DNA from: JAZGER01 sp036480335
GTDB lineage: Bacteria; Pseudomonadota; Gammaproteobacteria; DSM-19610
Length of the DNA stretch: 64,000 nt
Direction of reading: 5' to 3'
Assembly: GCA_036480335.1 (NCBI GenBank)
Contig: JAZGGH010000040.1
Location: 1-64,000 of the forward strand
Position numbers and translations under genes: made by a program. Below, in pieces: positions 7,863-18,010 of the stretch (its first letter is position 1; each line of letters starts with the position of its first letter). Below the pieces are notes generated by a model. It was not told the origin of the DNA. It was given only the letters and a program-made list of their open reading frames with translations, and searched no databases.

Positions 7863-10304
7863 ATGGATCAGAATGAAAATAGCGCCGAATTAGGTGCTGA
7901 TTCCCCCGTAGCCACACCTGTATTACCTTTGCGCGATGTCGTCGTTTATCCGCATATGGTTATTCCTTTATTTGTGGGCCGGGAAAAATCCATTCGTGCG
8001 CTTGAGACAGCGATGGACAGTGACAAGAAAATCCTGCTGGTCGCACAAAAAAGTGCGGAAGTGGATGACCCACAAACTGACGATATTCATGAAATGGGAA
8101 CACTGTCGACGATTCTTCAGTTGTTGAAATTACCTGATGGTACTGTCAAGGTTCTGGTGGAAGGTGTTGAGCGAGCATCGGTTGTTGAGTTTGTGACTGT
8201 TGATGAATTCTTTTCGGCCACAATTCGTTCAGAAAAGTGCGATGACGAAGGTTCGGAACGGGAGCTGGATGTTCTTATGCGTTCATTGCTCGGATTATTT
8301 GATCAGTATGTCAAACTGAATAAAAAAATCCCGCCGGAAATATTAACATCTCTGTCCGGAATTGATGAGCCAGGCAGACTGGCGGATACCATTGCTGCAC
8401 ATATGGCGCTCAAGCTGGATGAAAAACAACGCATCCTGGAAATACACAGTATCCGTGAACGTCTTGAGCACCTGATGGTGATCATTGATGGTGAAATTGA
8501 TGTATTGCAAATTGAGAAACGTATCCGTGGCCGTGTTAAGCAGCAGATGGAAAAAAGCCAGCGTGAGTATTATCTCAACGAACAAATGAAGGCGATTCAG
8601 AAAGAGTTGGGCGACATGGAAGATGTGCCTAATGAAGTCGATGAATTGCAGGAAAAGATTGCTAATGCAGGGATGAGTAAAGAGGCGCGTGAAAAGGCAG
8701 ATTCTGAACTCAACAAACTCAAGATGATGTCGCCGATGTCAGCAGAAGCGAGTGTCGTGCGTAATTATATTGACTGGCTGGTAACAGTTCCCTGGAAAAA
8801 GAAAACCAAGACCCGGCATAAACTGTCACTGGCAGAACAGGTGCTTGAGGAAGATCATTATGGTCTTGAAAAAGTTAAAGAACGTATTCTCGAATACCTT
8901 GCAGTGCAGCAGCGCGTCAGAAAACTGAAGGGGCCGATACTGTGTCTAGTTGGTCCTCCAGGCGTTGGCAAAACGTCACTAGGACGTTCCATTGCACGTG
9001 CAACCAATCGTAAGTTCTCGCGGATGTCGTTGGGTGGTGTGCGCGATGAAGCTGAAATTCGCGGCCATCGTCGTACCTACATTGGGTCGTTGCCAGGCAA
9101 AATTATTCAGAATCTTTCCAAGGTCGGTGTTAGAAACCCACTGTTCCTGCTGGATGAGATTGACAAAATGTCGATGGATTTTCGCGGTGACCCATCATCG
9201 GCATTGCTTGAAGTGCTGGATCCAGAGCAGAACAATACCTTCGGTGATCATTATCTTGAAGTTGATTTTGATCTGTCGGATGTGATGTTTGTAGCTACTG
9301 CTAACACGTTGAATATTCCTGGCCCATTGCTTGATCGTATGGAAGTGATTCGCATACCGGGATATACAGAAGATGAAAAAATTAATATTGCGATCCGTTA
9401 TCTACTGCCCAAGCAGGTTAAATCCAATGGCCTGAAAGAAAATGAGCTTACGGTTGATGATGCGGTAGTGCGTGATATTGTGCGTTTTTATACGCGCGAA
9501 GCAGGCGTGCGTAGCCTTGAGCGTGAGTTATCAAAAATTTGTCGCAAGGTTGTCAAGGAACTGTTGCTGGAGAAAGAGACGAAAGCTGTGTCGGTTACAC
9601 CTGATAATCTTGAAAAATATCTGGGTGTGAAGCGTTTCCGTTATGGGCGTGCTGAAGAACATGATCAGGTCGGTCAGGTAACCGGGCTTGCCTGGACAGA
9701 AGTGGGCGGTGAGTTGCTGACGATTGAATCAACTATCGTTCCTGGTAAGGGTCGGATGATTCATACCGGGCAGCTGGGTGATGTTATGCAGGAGTCTATT
9801 CAGGCTGCGACCACCGTTGTGCGCAGTCGTGCTCAGACACTTGGCGTAGATCCTGAGTTCTACCATAAGTATGATATTCATGTGCATGTGCCTGAAGGTG
9901 CCACGCCAAAAGACGGACCAAGCGCAGGTGTGGGTATGTGTACGGCGCTGGTTTCATCGCTTACCAAAATACCGGTCAGGGCTGATGTAGCAATGACCGG
10001 TGAGATTACCTTACGTGGTGAAGTGTTGCCGATTGGCGGCCTGAAAGAAAAACTGCTGGCAGCACATAGGGGTGGTATTACTACGGTTTTGATACCTGAA
10101 GAAAATCGTAAGGATCTGGCAGATATACCTGATAATGTTAAAGACAGGCTCACTATCAAGCCGGTGAAATGGATTGATGAAGTGCTGGAACTCGCGTTAA
10201 CTCGCATGCCCGTACCTTTGGACTCTGCTGAGGTTGACGACAAATCATCCAGTAAGTCTAAAAGCAAGAAAGCCAGCAAAACGAAGACGGTAAGAGCCCA
10301 CTAA
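7863..10304 (+). CDS. lon: ATP-dependent Lon protease
   Basis: An 813-residue LonA. It has an N-terminal substrate-binding domain (about 15-205), a coiled region, an AAA+ module with Walker A GPPGVGKT at 364-371, and a C-terminal protease domain with catalytic Ser687 in KDGPSAGVG and the lysine-containing GGLKEKLLAA. The last 25 residues are a Ser/Lys-rich tail. It degrades misfolded and regulatory proteins in the cytoplasm. A GAGGAAA ribosome site precedes the ATG. A heat-shock-like promoter lies upstream and a terminator downstream, so it is probably its own unit. Confidence 0.97.
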   Translation: MDQNENSAELGADSPVATPVLPLRDVVVYPHMVIPLFVGREKSIRALETAMDSDKKILLVAQKSAEVDDPQTDDIHEMGTLSTILQLLKLPDGTVKVLVEGVERASVVEFVTVDEFFSATIRSEKCDDEGSERELDVLMRSLLGLFDQYVKLNKKIPPEILTSLSGIDEPGRLADTIAAHMALKLDEKQRILEIHSIRERLEHLMVIIDGEIDVLQIEKRIRGRVKQQMEKSQREYYLNEQMKAIQKELGDMEDVPNEVDELQEKIANAGMSKEAREKADSELNKLKMMSPMSAEASVVRNYIDWLVTVPWKKKTKTRHKLSLAEQVLEEDHYGLEKVKERILEYLAVQQRVRKLKGPILCLVGPPGVGKTSLGRSIARATNRKFSRMSLGGVRDEAEIRGHRRTYIGSLPGKIIQNLSKVGVRNPLFLLDEIDKMSMDFRGDPSSALLEVLDPEQNNTFGDHYLEVDFDLSDVMFVATANTLNIPGPLLDRMEVIRIPGYTEDEKINIAIRYLLPKQVKSNGLKENELTVDDAVVRDIVRFYTREAGVRSLERELSKICRKVVKELLLEKETKAVSVTPDNLEKYLGVKRFRYGRAEEHDQVGQVTGLAWTEVGGELLTIESTIVPGKGRMIHTGQLGDVMQESIQAATTVVRSRAQTLGVDPEFYHKYDIHVHVPEGATPKDGPSAGVGMCTALVSSLTKIPVRADVAMTGEITLRGEVLPIGGLKEKLLAAHRGGITTVLIPEENRKDLADIPDNVKDRLTIKPVKWIDEVLELALTRMPVPLDSAEVDDKSSSKSKSKKASKTKTVRAH

Positions 10305-10330
10305 GTTCTAGGTTGCCTTTATCGACGATA

Positions 10331-10368
10331 AACCTGTCTGCAAATGCAGACGGGTTTTGTTGTTTTTG
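10331..10368 (+). terminator. Intrinsic terminator after lon
   Basis: AACCTGTCTGC pairs with GCAGACGGGTT (one G-T pair) around loop AAAT, followed by TTGTTGTTTTTG. It begins 26 bases after the lon stop codon. Confidence 0.8.
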
Positions 10369-10432
10369 TCAGCAAATTATTCATCAATAAATACCTATTA
10401 AGCTGGAAATATAGGGTTAACCAAGTGTACAA

Positions 10433-10472
10433 TTGACCGCTAATTGGAAATGCAAATATAATTTTCGGAGGA
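10433..10472 (+). promoter_or_regulatory. Sigma-70 promoter and ribosome site of hupB
   Basis: TTGACC (10433-10438) and TATAAT (10457-10462) are separated by 18 bases. A strong GGAGGA follows at 10467-10472, 10 bases before the hupB ATG. The -10 ends about 20 bases before the ATG, which implies a very short leader that starts close to the ribosome site. Confidence 0.7.
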
Positions 10473-10482
10473 TAGTTTAATT

Positions 10483-10755
10483 ATGAATAAAACTGAATTG
10501 ATAGATGCCGTTGCTGAAGCTGCAGATTTATCCAAAGCCGCGGCAGCACGAGCTGTTGATGCTGTGCTTGACTCTGTTGTAGACACTCTTAGAAAAGGTG
10601 ATCAGGTCAGCCTGGTTGGTTTTGGTACCTTTGAAGTTCGTGAACGAGCTGCACGTGCAGGTAGAAATCCACGGACCGGCGAAACTATCCAGATTAAAGC
10701 ATCTAAAGCACCTGGATTTAAGGCTGGTAAAGCATTCAAGGATGCCTTAAACTAG
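10483..10755 (+). CDS. hupB: DNA-binding protein HU-beta
   Basis: A 90-residue histone-like protein, exactly the family length. The body GFGTFEVRERAARAGRNPRTG contains the conserved DNA-contacting beta-arm with the RNPRTGE tip. HU bends and compacts DNA non-specifically as a homo- or heterodimer. Its position after lon is conserved in gammaproteobacteria. It has its own strong promoter. Confidence 0.97.
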   Translation: MNKTELIDAVAEAADLSKAAAARAVDAVLDSVVDTLRKGDQVSLVGFGTFEVRERAARAGRNPRTGETIQIKASKAPGFKAGKAFKDALN

Positions 10756-10767
10756 CGCGCTTCTTCA

Positions 10768-10843
10768 GGGTGCTTAGCTCAGCTGGGAGAGCGTCGCCCT
10801 TACAAGGCGAATGTCGGGGGTTCGATCCCCTCAGCACCCACCA
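10768..10843 (+). tRNA. tRNA-Val(TAC)
   Basis: Acceptor GGGTGCT/AGCACCC, anticodon loop CTTACAA giving TAC, encoded CCA. It starts 12 bases after the hupB stop and may be co-transcribed with hupB. Confidence 0.95.
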
Positions 10844-10849
10844 AGTACC

Positions 10850-10926
10850 GGAGCGGTAGTTCAGCTGGTTAGAATACCGGCCTGTCACGCCGGGGGTCGC
10901 GGGTTCGAGTCCCGTCCGCTCCGCCA
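10850..10926 (+). tRNA. tRNA-Asp(GTC)
   Basis: Acceptor GGAGCGG/CCGCTCC, anticodon GTC, GTTCGAGTC T loop, encoded CCA. It lies six bases after tRNA-Val. The tRNA-Val/tRNA-Asp pair is a common gammaproteobacterial arrangement. Confidence 0.95.
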
Positions 10927-10936
10927 TATTTACGGT

Positions 10937-10964
10937 AAAAAGGTGTCCTCAGGGGCGCCTTTTT
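10937..10964 (+). terminator. Intrinsic terminator after the tRNA-Val/Asp pair
   Basis: AAAAAGGTG with TCC pairs with GGG and CGCCTTTTT around a short loop, ending in five T. It begins ten bases after tRNA-Asp and ends just before ppiD. Confidence 0.75.
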
Positions 10965-11005
10965 AGTTTATGACGTGTCGTTTACCATCAAGATGGACTA
11001 ACATT

Positions 11006-12919
11006 ATGTTACAAGCAATGCATGAACGCATATCCGGTATTCTGGGCTGGGCAATCATTGGCCTGATTATTATCACTTTTGCACTCTTTGGTCTCGGATC
11101 CTATCTGGAAGATAAATCCAGACCGTATGTGGCAAAGGTGAATGATGTCGAAATTCCTTTGGGGGAATTGCAGATGGCGGTTGAAAACCAACGTGCCAGG
11201 ATGCAGCAAATGATGGGTGAATCCTATGACCCATCAATGATCAGTGATGAGTTTCTTAAGGATACTGCGCTTAAATCGCTGATTCAGGATCAGGTGCTGT
11301 TAAATGAAACAGACCGTGAAAAAATGCGTATCAGCGATCAATTCCTGGCTAACTACCTGCAATCTGCGCCTGCATTGCTGCAGGATGGCAAATTTTCTCA
11401 GGAAAAATATCAGCAGTTGTTGTATTCACGTGGCATGTCTGCTGCCGCATTTGAGAATGATATAAAGTCAAAGATGCAGGCTAGCCAGCTTGTTCAGGGA
11501 TTTAGTGGTACAGCATTTGTTACTGGCAAAGAAATCCTGGCAACTTATAAATTGAAAAATCAGAAGCGTAATTTTTCCTACCTGACGATCAAACAGTTGC
11601 CGTTTGTAGAAGGAGTGACAGTCACTCCGGAAGAAGCCAGGAAAGAATACGAAGAAAACAGCACGCATTATATGGAACCTGAACGCGTAAAAGTTGAGTT
11701 TGTTAAATTATCACGCCTGGATCTTGAACCATCAATTGACTTAAATGAAGCAGATGTGCTTGAGTATTATGAGGAAAGGCGAGAATCATTGCAGAAAGAA
11801 GAGCAACGTCGCGCCAGCCATATATTATTAGAATTGGCTGCTGACGCCGATGAAAAAGTATCTGGATCTGTCTTGAAGAAGGCTCAGGGTCTTATTGCTG
11901 AAATCAACGCCGGAGCAGATTTTGCGGAACTTGCAAAGAAACATTCTTCCGACCCAGGCTCTGGTGCCAACGGCGGTGATCTCGGTTTCTTTGGCCGAGG
12001 GTCGATGGTTAAGTCTTTTGAAGACTCTGTGTTCTCCCTGGAAGAAGGGCAGGTCAGTGATCCTGTGCTCAGCCAGTTCGGTTATCACATTATCAAGCTG
12101 ACACAAATTCAGGCTAGCAAGATTCCGGATTTTGCAGAAGCGAAACCTGAACTTGAGACAGAATTGAAACGCAATCAGGCGGCTGAAAAATATTACGAAC
12201 TGTTTGATGAGCTGACGAATTTGAGTTACGAGAATGCTGATTCACTTGGAGCGGTAAACAGCGAACTTGATCTTGAAATAGAAAAAAGTGACTGGATTAA
12301 TCGTAGCGGTGGCCCCGGTATCGGTGGGCACAAAAATTTGGTGGCAGCTATTTTCAATGAAGATACGCTGGATTCAGGGAATAACACTGCTCCGATTGAA
12401 GTGGGTGAAGATGAAGCCATTGTTGCTCGTGTGATCGAAAGAGAGCCACAAAAAGTAAAACCCTTCGAGGCTGTTGAAACCAGTATTAGAGCATCACTGA
12501 CAACGAAAAAAGCTCGCGATATGGCAAAAATAAAAGGCGATGTAATTCTCGAAAAAGTTCGTAATGGTACAGAGCTCAAATCGTTTGAAGAGAAGGATAA
12601 GATAAGCTTCACAGAAGCAAAAGATACCTTACGCGATGTCTCTGAATATGGTCGCGATATAGTGATGGCCGCATTCAGAATGCACTCTGGTGAAGACAAT
12701 AATGCTGCATATCAGAACCTGCCGATGATGAGTGGTGATACTGCGGTGATCGAACTGAAATCCGTTATACCTGCTGATATATCTGCATTGACTGACGAAG
12801 ATAAAACACAAATCAAAAAAGAAATTGAACGTATGCGTACAACTGCTGCGGCGGAATTATTGATAAGCAGTTTGAAGAAGAAAGCCAATATCGTACTCCC
12901 GCTGGATGATAATCCATAA
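11006..12919 (+). CDS. ppiD: Periplasmic folding chaperone PpiD (SurA/parvulin-type)
   Basis: An inner-membrane-anchored chaperone of about 637 residues. I place the start at the MLQAMHERISG codon because family members begin with a very short cytoplasmic tail before the single membrane helix (ISGILGWAIIGLIIITFALFG). An ATG 36 bases upstream would add an atypical tail. The periplasmic part has a SurA-like N-terminal region and a parvulin rotamase domain (RASHILLE ... GANGGDLGFFGRGSMVKSFED ... QFGYHIIKL). It helps newly secreted proteins fold. The stop overlaps the next start by one base. Confidence 0.92.
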   Translation: MLQAMHERISGILGWAIIGLIIITFALFGLGSYLEDKSRPYVAKVNDVEIPLGELQMAVENQRARMQQMMGESYDPSMISDEFLKDTALKSLIQDQVLLNETDREKMRISDQFLANYLQSAPALLQDGKFSQEKYQQLLYSRGMSAAAFENDIKSKMQASQLVQGFSGTAFVTGKEILATYKLKNQKRNFSYLTIKQLPFVEGVTVTPEEARKEYEENSTHYMEPERVKVEFVKLSRLDLEPSIDLNEADVLEYYEERRESLQKEEQRRASHILLELAADADEKVSGSVLKKAQGLIAEINAGADFAELAKKHSSDPGSGANGGDLGFFGRGSMVKSFEDSVFSLEEGQVSDPVLSQFGYHIIKLTQIQASKIPDFAEAKPELETELKRNQAAEKYYELFDELTNLSYENADSLGAVNSELDLEIEKSDWINRSGGPGIGGHKNLVAAIFNEDTLDSGNNTAPIEVGEDEAIVARVIEREPQKVKPFEAVETSIRASLTTKKARDMAKIKGDVILEKVRNGTELKSFEEKDKISFTEAKDTLRDVSEYGRDIVMAAFRMHSGEDNNAAYQNLPMMSGDTAVIELKSVIPADISALTDEDKTQIKKEIERMRTTAAAELLISSLKKKANIVLPLDDNP

Positions 12920-14217
12920 TGCGGCTAGCTTTACACTGGCAAATTCTGATAGCACTGGCCCTTGCCGTCCTGGCAGGGCTGAGTGTTGGAAAGGAAACCG
13001 TACTATTTGGCATCCATTTTTACGCACTTTTTGATTTTATCGGCACAATTTTTCTCAATGCTTTGAAAATGATCATCGTTCCTCTGATCGTTTCATCAAT
13101 GATTTCCAGTATTTCAGGGATGGGTAATGTCGGCGATCTGGGACGACTAGGTGGCAAAACCATCGCCTTTTACTTCATCAGTAGCCTGTTGGCAATTATG
13201 GTTGGTCTGACAGTCGTCAATATTATTCAGCCAGGAATTGTGGACGGACAGCCGGCAAAAGAAATACTTGGCAGCAATCCTGCTGATATTGCCGAAGTGA
13301 TCGAAAAAGTTGATGGCCATTCTGCCACGGATATATTCAATATTTTTATCAATATGGTGCCAGCAAATATTGTTGCTGCAGCCGCAAATGGTCAAATGCT
13401 GGGGCTGATTTTTTTCAGTATTCTGTTTGGCTATTTTATTACCCGGATTGATTCAGATGCTGCGAAGACCCAGACCAGGTTCTGGCAGGGCATCATGGAT
13501 GTAATGATGGAAATGACCAACTGGATTATGAAATTCGCTCCCATTGGCGTGTTTGCGCTGGTTGCAAAAGTGATAGCAGGTATCGACAACGAACAGATGG
13601 ATGTGCTTGCTATATCCATGGGGAGTTTTACTCTGAGCGTGTTATTGGCATTGGGAATTCATGCCTTTATTACATTGCCTGTTATCCTGTCTGTGGTTGC
13701 CAGGGTCAATCCCCTACGTCATTACCGGGCTATGTCTCCTGCCTTACTGACTGCATTTTCTACTGCGTCGTCTTCAGCAACATTGCCACTTACTATGGAG
13801 TGCGTGCAGGAGCGTGCAGGGGTTTCCAATCGCACCAGCAGTTTTGTTTTACCGCTGGGAGCTACAGTCAATATGGATGGTACCGCACTCTATGAATGTG
13901 TGGCCGCCATGTTCATCGCCCAGGCCTACGGACTTGAGCTGTCGCTGAGTACCCAGTTTCTGATTGTTACTGTGGCCTTGCTAACATCTATTGGTGTTGC
14001 AGGCATTCCTGCTGCTAGTCTCGTTGCTATTACCATTATTCTGACCGCCATAGGATTACCTATAGAAGCCATCGGTCTGATTCTCGCTGTTGACCGTATT
14101 CTGGATATGTTCAGAACTTCTGTGAATGTCTTTAGTGACTCCTGTGCAGCCGTTGTCATTGCAAAGAGTGAAGGTGAGCAGAATGTATTAACCGATAAGC
14201 ACCCAGCTCCAGTTTAA
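12919..14217 (+). CDS. Dicarboxylate/amino acid:cation symporter (DAACS family)
   Basis: A 432-residue polytopic membrane protein. The family's two diagnostic parts are present: the serine-rich re-entrant loop (STASSSATLPLTMECVQ) and the NMDGTALYE motif in TM7 that coordinates cation and substrate. Members import glutamate, aspartate or C4-dicarboxylates with Na+ or H+. Substrate cannot be settled from sequence. The ATG shares its first base with the ppiD stop codon, so the two are translationally coupled, although no functional link is obvious. Confidence 0.9.
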   Translation: MRLALHWQILIALALAVLAGLSVGKETVLFGIHFYALFDFIGTIFLNALKMIIVPLIVSSMISSISGMGNVGDLGRLGGKTIAFYFISSLLAIMVGLTVVNIIQPGIVDGQPAKEILGSNPADIAEVIEKVDGHSATDIFNIFINMVPANIVAAAANGQMLGLIFFSILFGYFITRIDSDAAKTQTRFWQGIMDVMMEMTNWIMKFAPIGVFALVAKVIAGIDNEQMDVLAISMGSFTLSVLLALGIHAFITLPVILSVVARVNPLRHYRAMSPALLTAFSTASSSATLPLTMECVQERAGVSNRTSSFVLPLGATVNMDGTALYECVAAMFIAQAYGLELSLSTQFLIVTVALLTSIGVAGIPAASLVAITIILTAIGLPIEAIGLILAVDRILDMFRTSVNVFSDSCAAVVIAKSEGEQNVLTDKHPAPV

Positions 14218-14371
14218 CAGGCTGTTGAAAAACCCTCATGCGGCACAATCCCACGTTAAAAATTGGCTAAAATACTCATGTACTGCGTGTCACTGCGCTT
14301 TTTCGCTAATATTTACCTTGCCTTGCGTTCGCCTGAGACTTTACAGTAACCTGTTAAGCATTCGACAGCCT
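14218..14371. repeat. MITE-like element with imperfect terminal inverted repeats
   Basis: The gap between the symporter and mfd is bounded by GGCTGTTGAA (from 14220) and TTCGACAGCC (14361-14370), which are inverted copies with one mismatch. The interior of about 130 bases has no coding potential. The distal repeat runs onto the mfd stop codon. The structure fits a small non-autonomous element or a dispersed repeat. No target-site duplication is clear, so this is tentative. Confidence 0.4.
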
Positions 14372-17300
14372 ATATTTTGGTGTTGATTTGCAAAGATTCC
14401 AGTAATGTTTTAATGCGATCAATACGTGGCTGTCCTGGCTCAGTGGTTAATCGAAAGCGGAATTTCTCAGAACCTTCCAGCGAATAAGTATCCGATTCTG
14501 TCTGAATTAGCTGAATGATTTTTTCCGGACTAACATTGGGAGTTTTATCAAAGATAAAGCGTCCTCTGTCATCTCCCGCATCGATTTTTTTGATTCCCAT
14601 CGGTTTGGCGAGTAATTTCAATTCTGCAACACCAAACAGGTTTTTCAATGCTTCGGGCAACAATCCAAAACGATCAATAAATTCAACTTGCAGTTCACGT
14701 AATTCAGCGCTATCAGCTGCACTGGAAATACGTTTGTACTGAATCAGTCGATTATGCACATCGGGCATATAATCGGCAGGAATCAGCGTTGGCATCTGTA
14801 GATCAATTTCTGGTCCCTGATATAAAGGCTGATCCAGTTCTGGTGTGAGTCCTGCCTTAAGTGCAGTCACAGCACGTTCCAGTAATTCCGTATACATACT
14901 GAAGCCGATTTCGTGAATCTGGCCGCTCTGGTCATCACCTAGAAGCTCACCGGCTCCCCGAATTTCCAGATCATGTGTAGCCAGTGTGAAACCAGCGCCC
15001 AGGTCTTCAAGCGATTCAATCGCCTCAACACGTTTAATGGCATCAGCGGTCATTGCTTTACGTGGCGGCACAATCAGGTAGGCATAGGCACGGTGATGGG
15101 AGCGACCAACACGCCCGCGTAACTGGTGTAATTGAGCAAGACCGAGTTTGTCAGCCCGGTTGATAATGATGGTGTTGGCGCTGGGGATATCAATGCCGCT
15201 TTCTATAATGGTTGTGCAGACAAGCGTATTGAAGCGGTGGTGGTAAAAATCCAGCATCACTTCTTCTAGTTCTTTCTCGCGCATCTGTCCATGGCCAATA
15301 CCGATGGTGGCTTCTGGAACCAGCTCATCTAGTTCCCGCGCAATGCGTTCAATGGACTGCACGTCATTGTGCAATACGTAAACCTGCCCACCACGTTTGA
15401 TTTCACGTAGAAATGCTTCTTTCAAAAGATCGGTATTCCATTGGCTGATGAATGTCTTGATAGTAAGCCGTTGTGCCGGTGGGGTAGCAATGATGGATAA
15501 ATCACGTAGACCTGATAGTGACATATTCAATGTGCGCGGAATTGGTGTTGCAGTTAATGTTAACAGGTCAATCTCGGTACGCAGAGATTTTAATTTTTCT
15601 TTCTGGCGAACACCGAAGCGATGTTCTTCATCAATAATCACCAGGCCAGGATTTTTGGCCTTAACATCTTCGCTGAGCACCTTATGTGTGCCAATTAGTA
15701 CATCCACTGTACCGTTAGAAAAGCCAGCAATAATTTTGTCCTGCTGTTTTTTCGTTTTAAAGCGTGACAAGGCTTCAATCTGTACAGGCCAGTCGGCAAA
15801 ACGGTCACAGAAGTTTTTATAATGTTGTTGGGCGAGCAGGGTGGTTGGCACCAGTATGATAACTTGTTTGCCACTCTGAACCGCAACAAAGGTAGCGCGC
15901 ATGGCGACTTCTGTTTTACCGAAACCAACATCGCCGCAAACAACCCGATCCATCGGTTGATCAGATGCCATGTCTTCGAGAACGGCTTCGATGGCCTGTT
16001 CCTGATCGGGTGTTTCCTCAAATGGGAAAGCGCTTTTGAAGGCACGGTATTCATCTTCATCAATTGAAAAACTATAACCTTTCCTGGCTGCTCGACGCGC
16101 ATAAATATCCAGTAACTCGGCAGCAACATCACGAGCCCGTTGTGATGCTTTGCTTCTGGCTTTCTCCCACTGGTCGGTTCCGAGTCGATGTAGAGGTGCG
16201 TTATCAGGCGATGCACCCGTGTAACGGCTGATTAAATCCAGTGATGAGACGGGTACATATAATTTGTCCCCACCAGCATATTCCAGCACCAGAAACTCGG
16301 TTTCCATTGAACCAACGGCCAGTGTTTGCAATCCAAGATAACGGCCAACGCCATTGTCTTCATGGACGACCGGTGCACCAATATTTAGATCGGTCAGGTT
16401 GCGAATAATCGCCTGTGCATCTTTGCGTGTTTTGCGACGTTTTTTCTGCGATGTACGGGCGCCAAAAAGTTGTGTTTCGGAAATGATGGCTAGCGCCGGC
16501 TGACTATCCAGCAGGAATCCCTGTTCAATCGGTCCATCAACCAGGCCAAGGGTTGTATCACCGTGGATAAAATCTGCCCAACCTGAAACTCTGACTGGTT
16601 TCAAATTAAACCCACGTAGCTGCTCGTATAGCGATTCCCGTCGTCCAGCAGATTCTGCTGTGATCAAAACCCGACCATCAAAATTATCAAGAAAGTGGCT
16701 GAGTGTTGCGGCAGGATGCTCGGTTCGAGCCTGGATGGATAAAGCAGGCAGACTTGAGGTTGCGTAGCTGGCAACAGACTCTGTGTTTGATAACTCGGAT
16801 ATTTTTGTTTTCTGTGCCAATATGTGGGCATGTTGTATGAGAATTTTTTCACATTGCGCTGCATCTAAAAACAGGTCTTCTGGTGCCAGCAGTGGCCTTT
16901 CCAGATTATGTGAAAGAGAGGCGTACCTGTCTGCAATCTGATCGCGCAGAGAATCAACAGCAGCCTGGGTTTCCTCAGTCTCAATGATCAGGCAATGGCT
17001 TGGCAGATAATCAAAAAGGGTTGATGTTTTTTCAAAAAACAGGGGCAAATAATACTCAATGCCAGCGGAAGCAATGCCATCACTCACATCTCTGTAGATT
17101 GATGACTGTTGTGGATCACCCTCAAAATATTCCCGATAGGCCTGACGAAAAATTTTGATGCCTTCTTTGTCCAGAGGATATTCACGTGCAGGCAATAATT
17201 TGATTTGATCTACCGTATCGATAGAACGTTGTGTTTCTGGATCAAAGGTGCGGATACTTTCTATTTCATTATCGAACAGATCAAGACGAAACGGCGCCTG

Positions 17301-17861
17301 ACTGCCCATCGGATAAAGATCAATCAGTGAGCCTCGAACAGCAAACTCACCGTGTTCAATAACTTGCGATACACACAGATAACCGGCCTGTTCAAGGCGC
17401 TGTCGGAAAGCTTCGATTTCCAGCGTATCACCCGTATCGAGTAACAGGCTGTGTGCATCCAGATAATCCCGTGGCGATAAGCGTTGCAGGAAAGTTGCAA
17501 CAGGTACCAGAATGATGCCGTTATGCATCGTAGGTAGGCGATACAACGCTTCAAGCCGTTCTGAAATAATATCCTGATGGGGTGAAAAACTGTCATAGGG
17601 CAGTGTTTCCCAATCGGGAAAGCAGATGATTGAAGATTCTGATTGAGTAAAAAAAGCGATCTGGCTTTGTAATGTTTCTGCTGCCTGGCTATCTGTTGTC
17701 AGGCAGACAACTGGCCCATCATAGCGTTGCGCCGCATTAGCGATCAGTAATGGCAGGCTGTCACCATATAATCTGGACCAGACAACAGGCTGACCAATGT
17801 CTGGCAGTATGGGCGATAGCGGGTTAGCAGATACGGGGTCAGAAACCATTGGAAAACTCAT
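14370..17861 (-). CDS. mfd: Transcription-repair coupling factor
   Basis: About 1163 residues from the MSFPMVSDP start, which fits family size. An ATG 51 bases further upstream would add a non-conserved extension, and neither start has a clear ribosome site. It has the UvrB-like N-terminal module, the RNA polymerase-interacting segment, and a RecG-like translocase with Walker A (CGDVGFGKTEVA), DEEH box (VIIDEEHRFG), TATPIPRTLNMSL and QLRGRVGRS motifs, plus the TRCF C-terminal domain. Mfd removes stalled RNA polymerase and recruits UvrA. It is monocistronic and convergent with the symporter. Confidence 0.96.
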   Translation of the reverse strand: MSFPMVSDPVSANPLSPILPDIGQPVVWSRLYGDSLPLLIANAAQRYDGPVVCLTTDSQAAETLQSQIAFFTQSESSIICFPDWETLPYDSFSPHQDIISERLEALYRLPTMHNGIILVPVATFLQRLSPRDYLDAHSLLLDTGDTLEIEAFRQRLEQAGYLCVSQVIEHGEFAVRGSLIDLYPMGSQAPFRLDLFDNEIESIRTFDPETQRSIDTVDQIKLLPAREYPLDKEGIKIFRQAYREYFEGDPQQSSIYRDVSDGIASAGIEYYLPLFFEKTSTLFDYLPSHCLIIETEETQAAVDSLRDQIADRYASLSHNLERPLLAPEDLFLDAAQCEKILIQHAHILAQKTKISELSNTESVASYATSSLPALSIQARTEHPAATLSHFLDNFDGRVLITAESAGRRESLYEQLRGFNLKPVRVSGWADFIHGDTTLGLVDGPIEQGFLLDSQPALAIISETQLFGARTSQKKRRKTRKDAQAIIRNLTDLNIGAPVVHEDNGVGRYLGLQTLAVGSMETEFLVLEYAGGDKLYVPVSSLDLISRYTGASPDNAPLHRLGTDQWEKARSKASQRARDVAAELLDIYARRAARKGYSFSIDEDEYRAFKSAFPFEETPDQEQAIEAVLEDMASDQPMDRVVCGDVGFGKTEVAMRATFVAVQSGKQVIILVPTTLLAQQHYKNFCDRFADWPVQIEALSRFKTKKQQDKIIAGFSNGTVDVLIGTHKVLSEDVKAKNPGLVIIDEEHRFGVRQKEKLKSLRTEIDLLTLTATPIPRTLNMSLSGLRDLSIIATPPAQRLTIKTFISQWNTDLLKEAFLREIKRGGQVYVLHNDVQSIERIARELDELVPEATIGIGHGQMREKELEEVMLDFYHHRFNTLVCTTIIESGIDIPSANTIIINRADKLGLAQLHQLRGRVGRSHHRAYAYLIVPPRKAMTADAIKRVEAIESLEDLGAGFTLATHDLEIRGAGELLGDDQSGQIHEIGFSMYTELLERAVTALKAGLTPELDQPLYQGPEIDLQMPTLIPADYMPDVHNRLIQYKRISSAADSAELRELQVEFIDRFGLLPEALKNLFGVAELKLLAKPMGIKKIDAGDDRGRFIFDKTPNVSPEKIIQLIQTESDTYSLEGSEKFRFRLTTEPGQPRIDRIKTLLESLQINTKI

Positions 17862-18010
17862 TATTCTGGAGTAAAAAATGAGGATTTTCGCATATTTGGG
17901 GGCAAGGTGCATTTTTGATTGAGCTGTGAATCAAGAACCTTTTCTTTTTGTCGATAATCAGTATTGAAGAGAAGATTGGATGATTGCAAAAAGGATATTT
18001 AGGGCTATAA

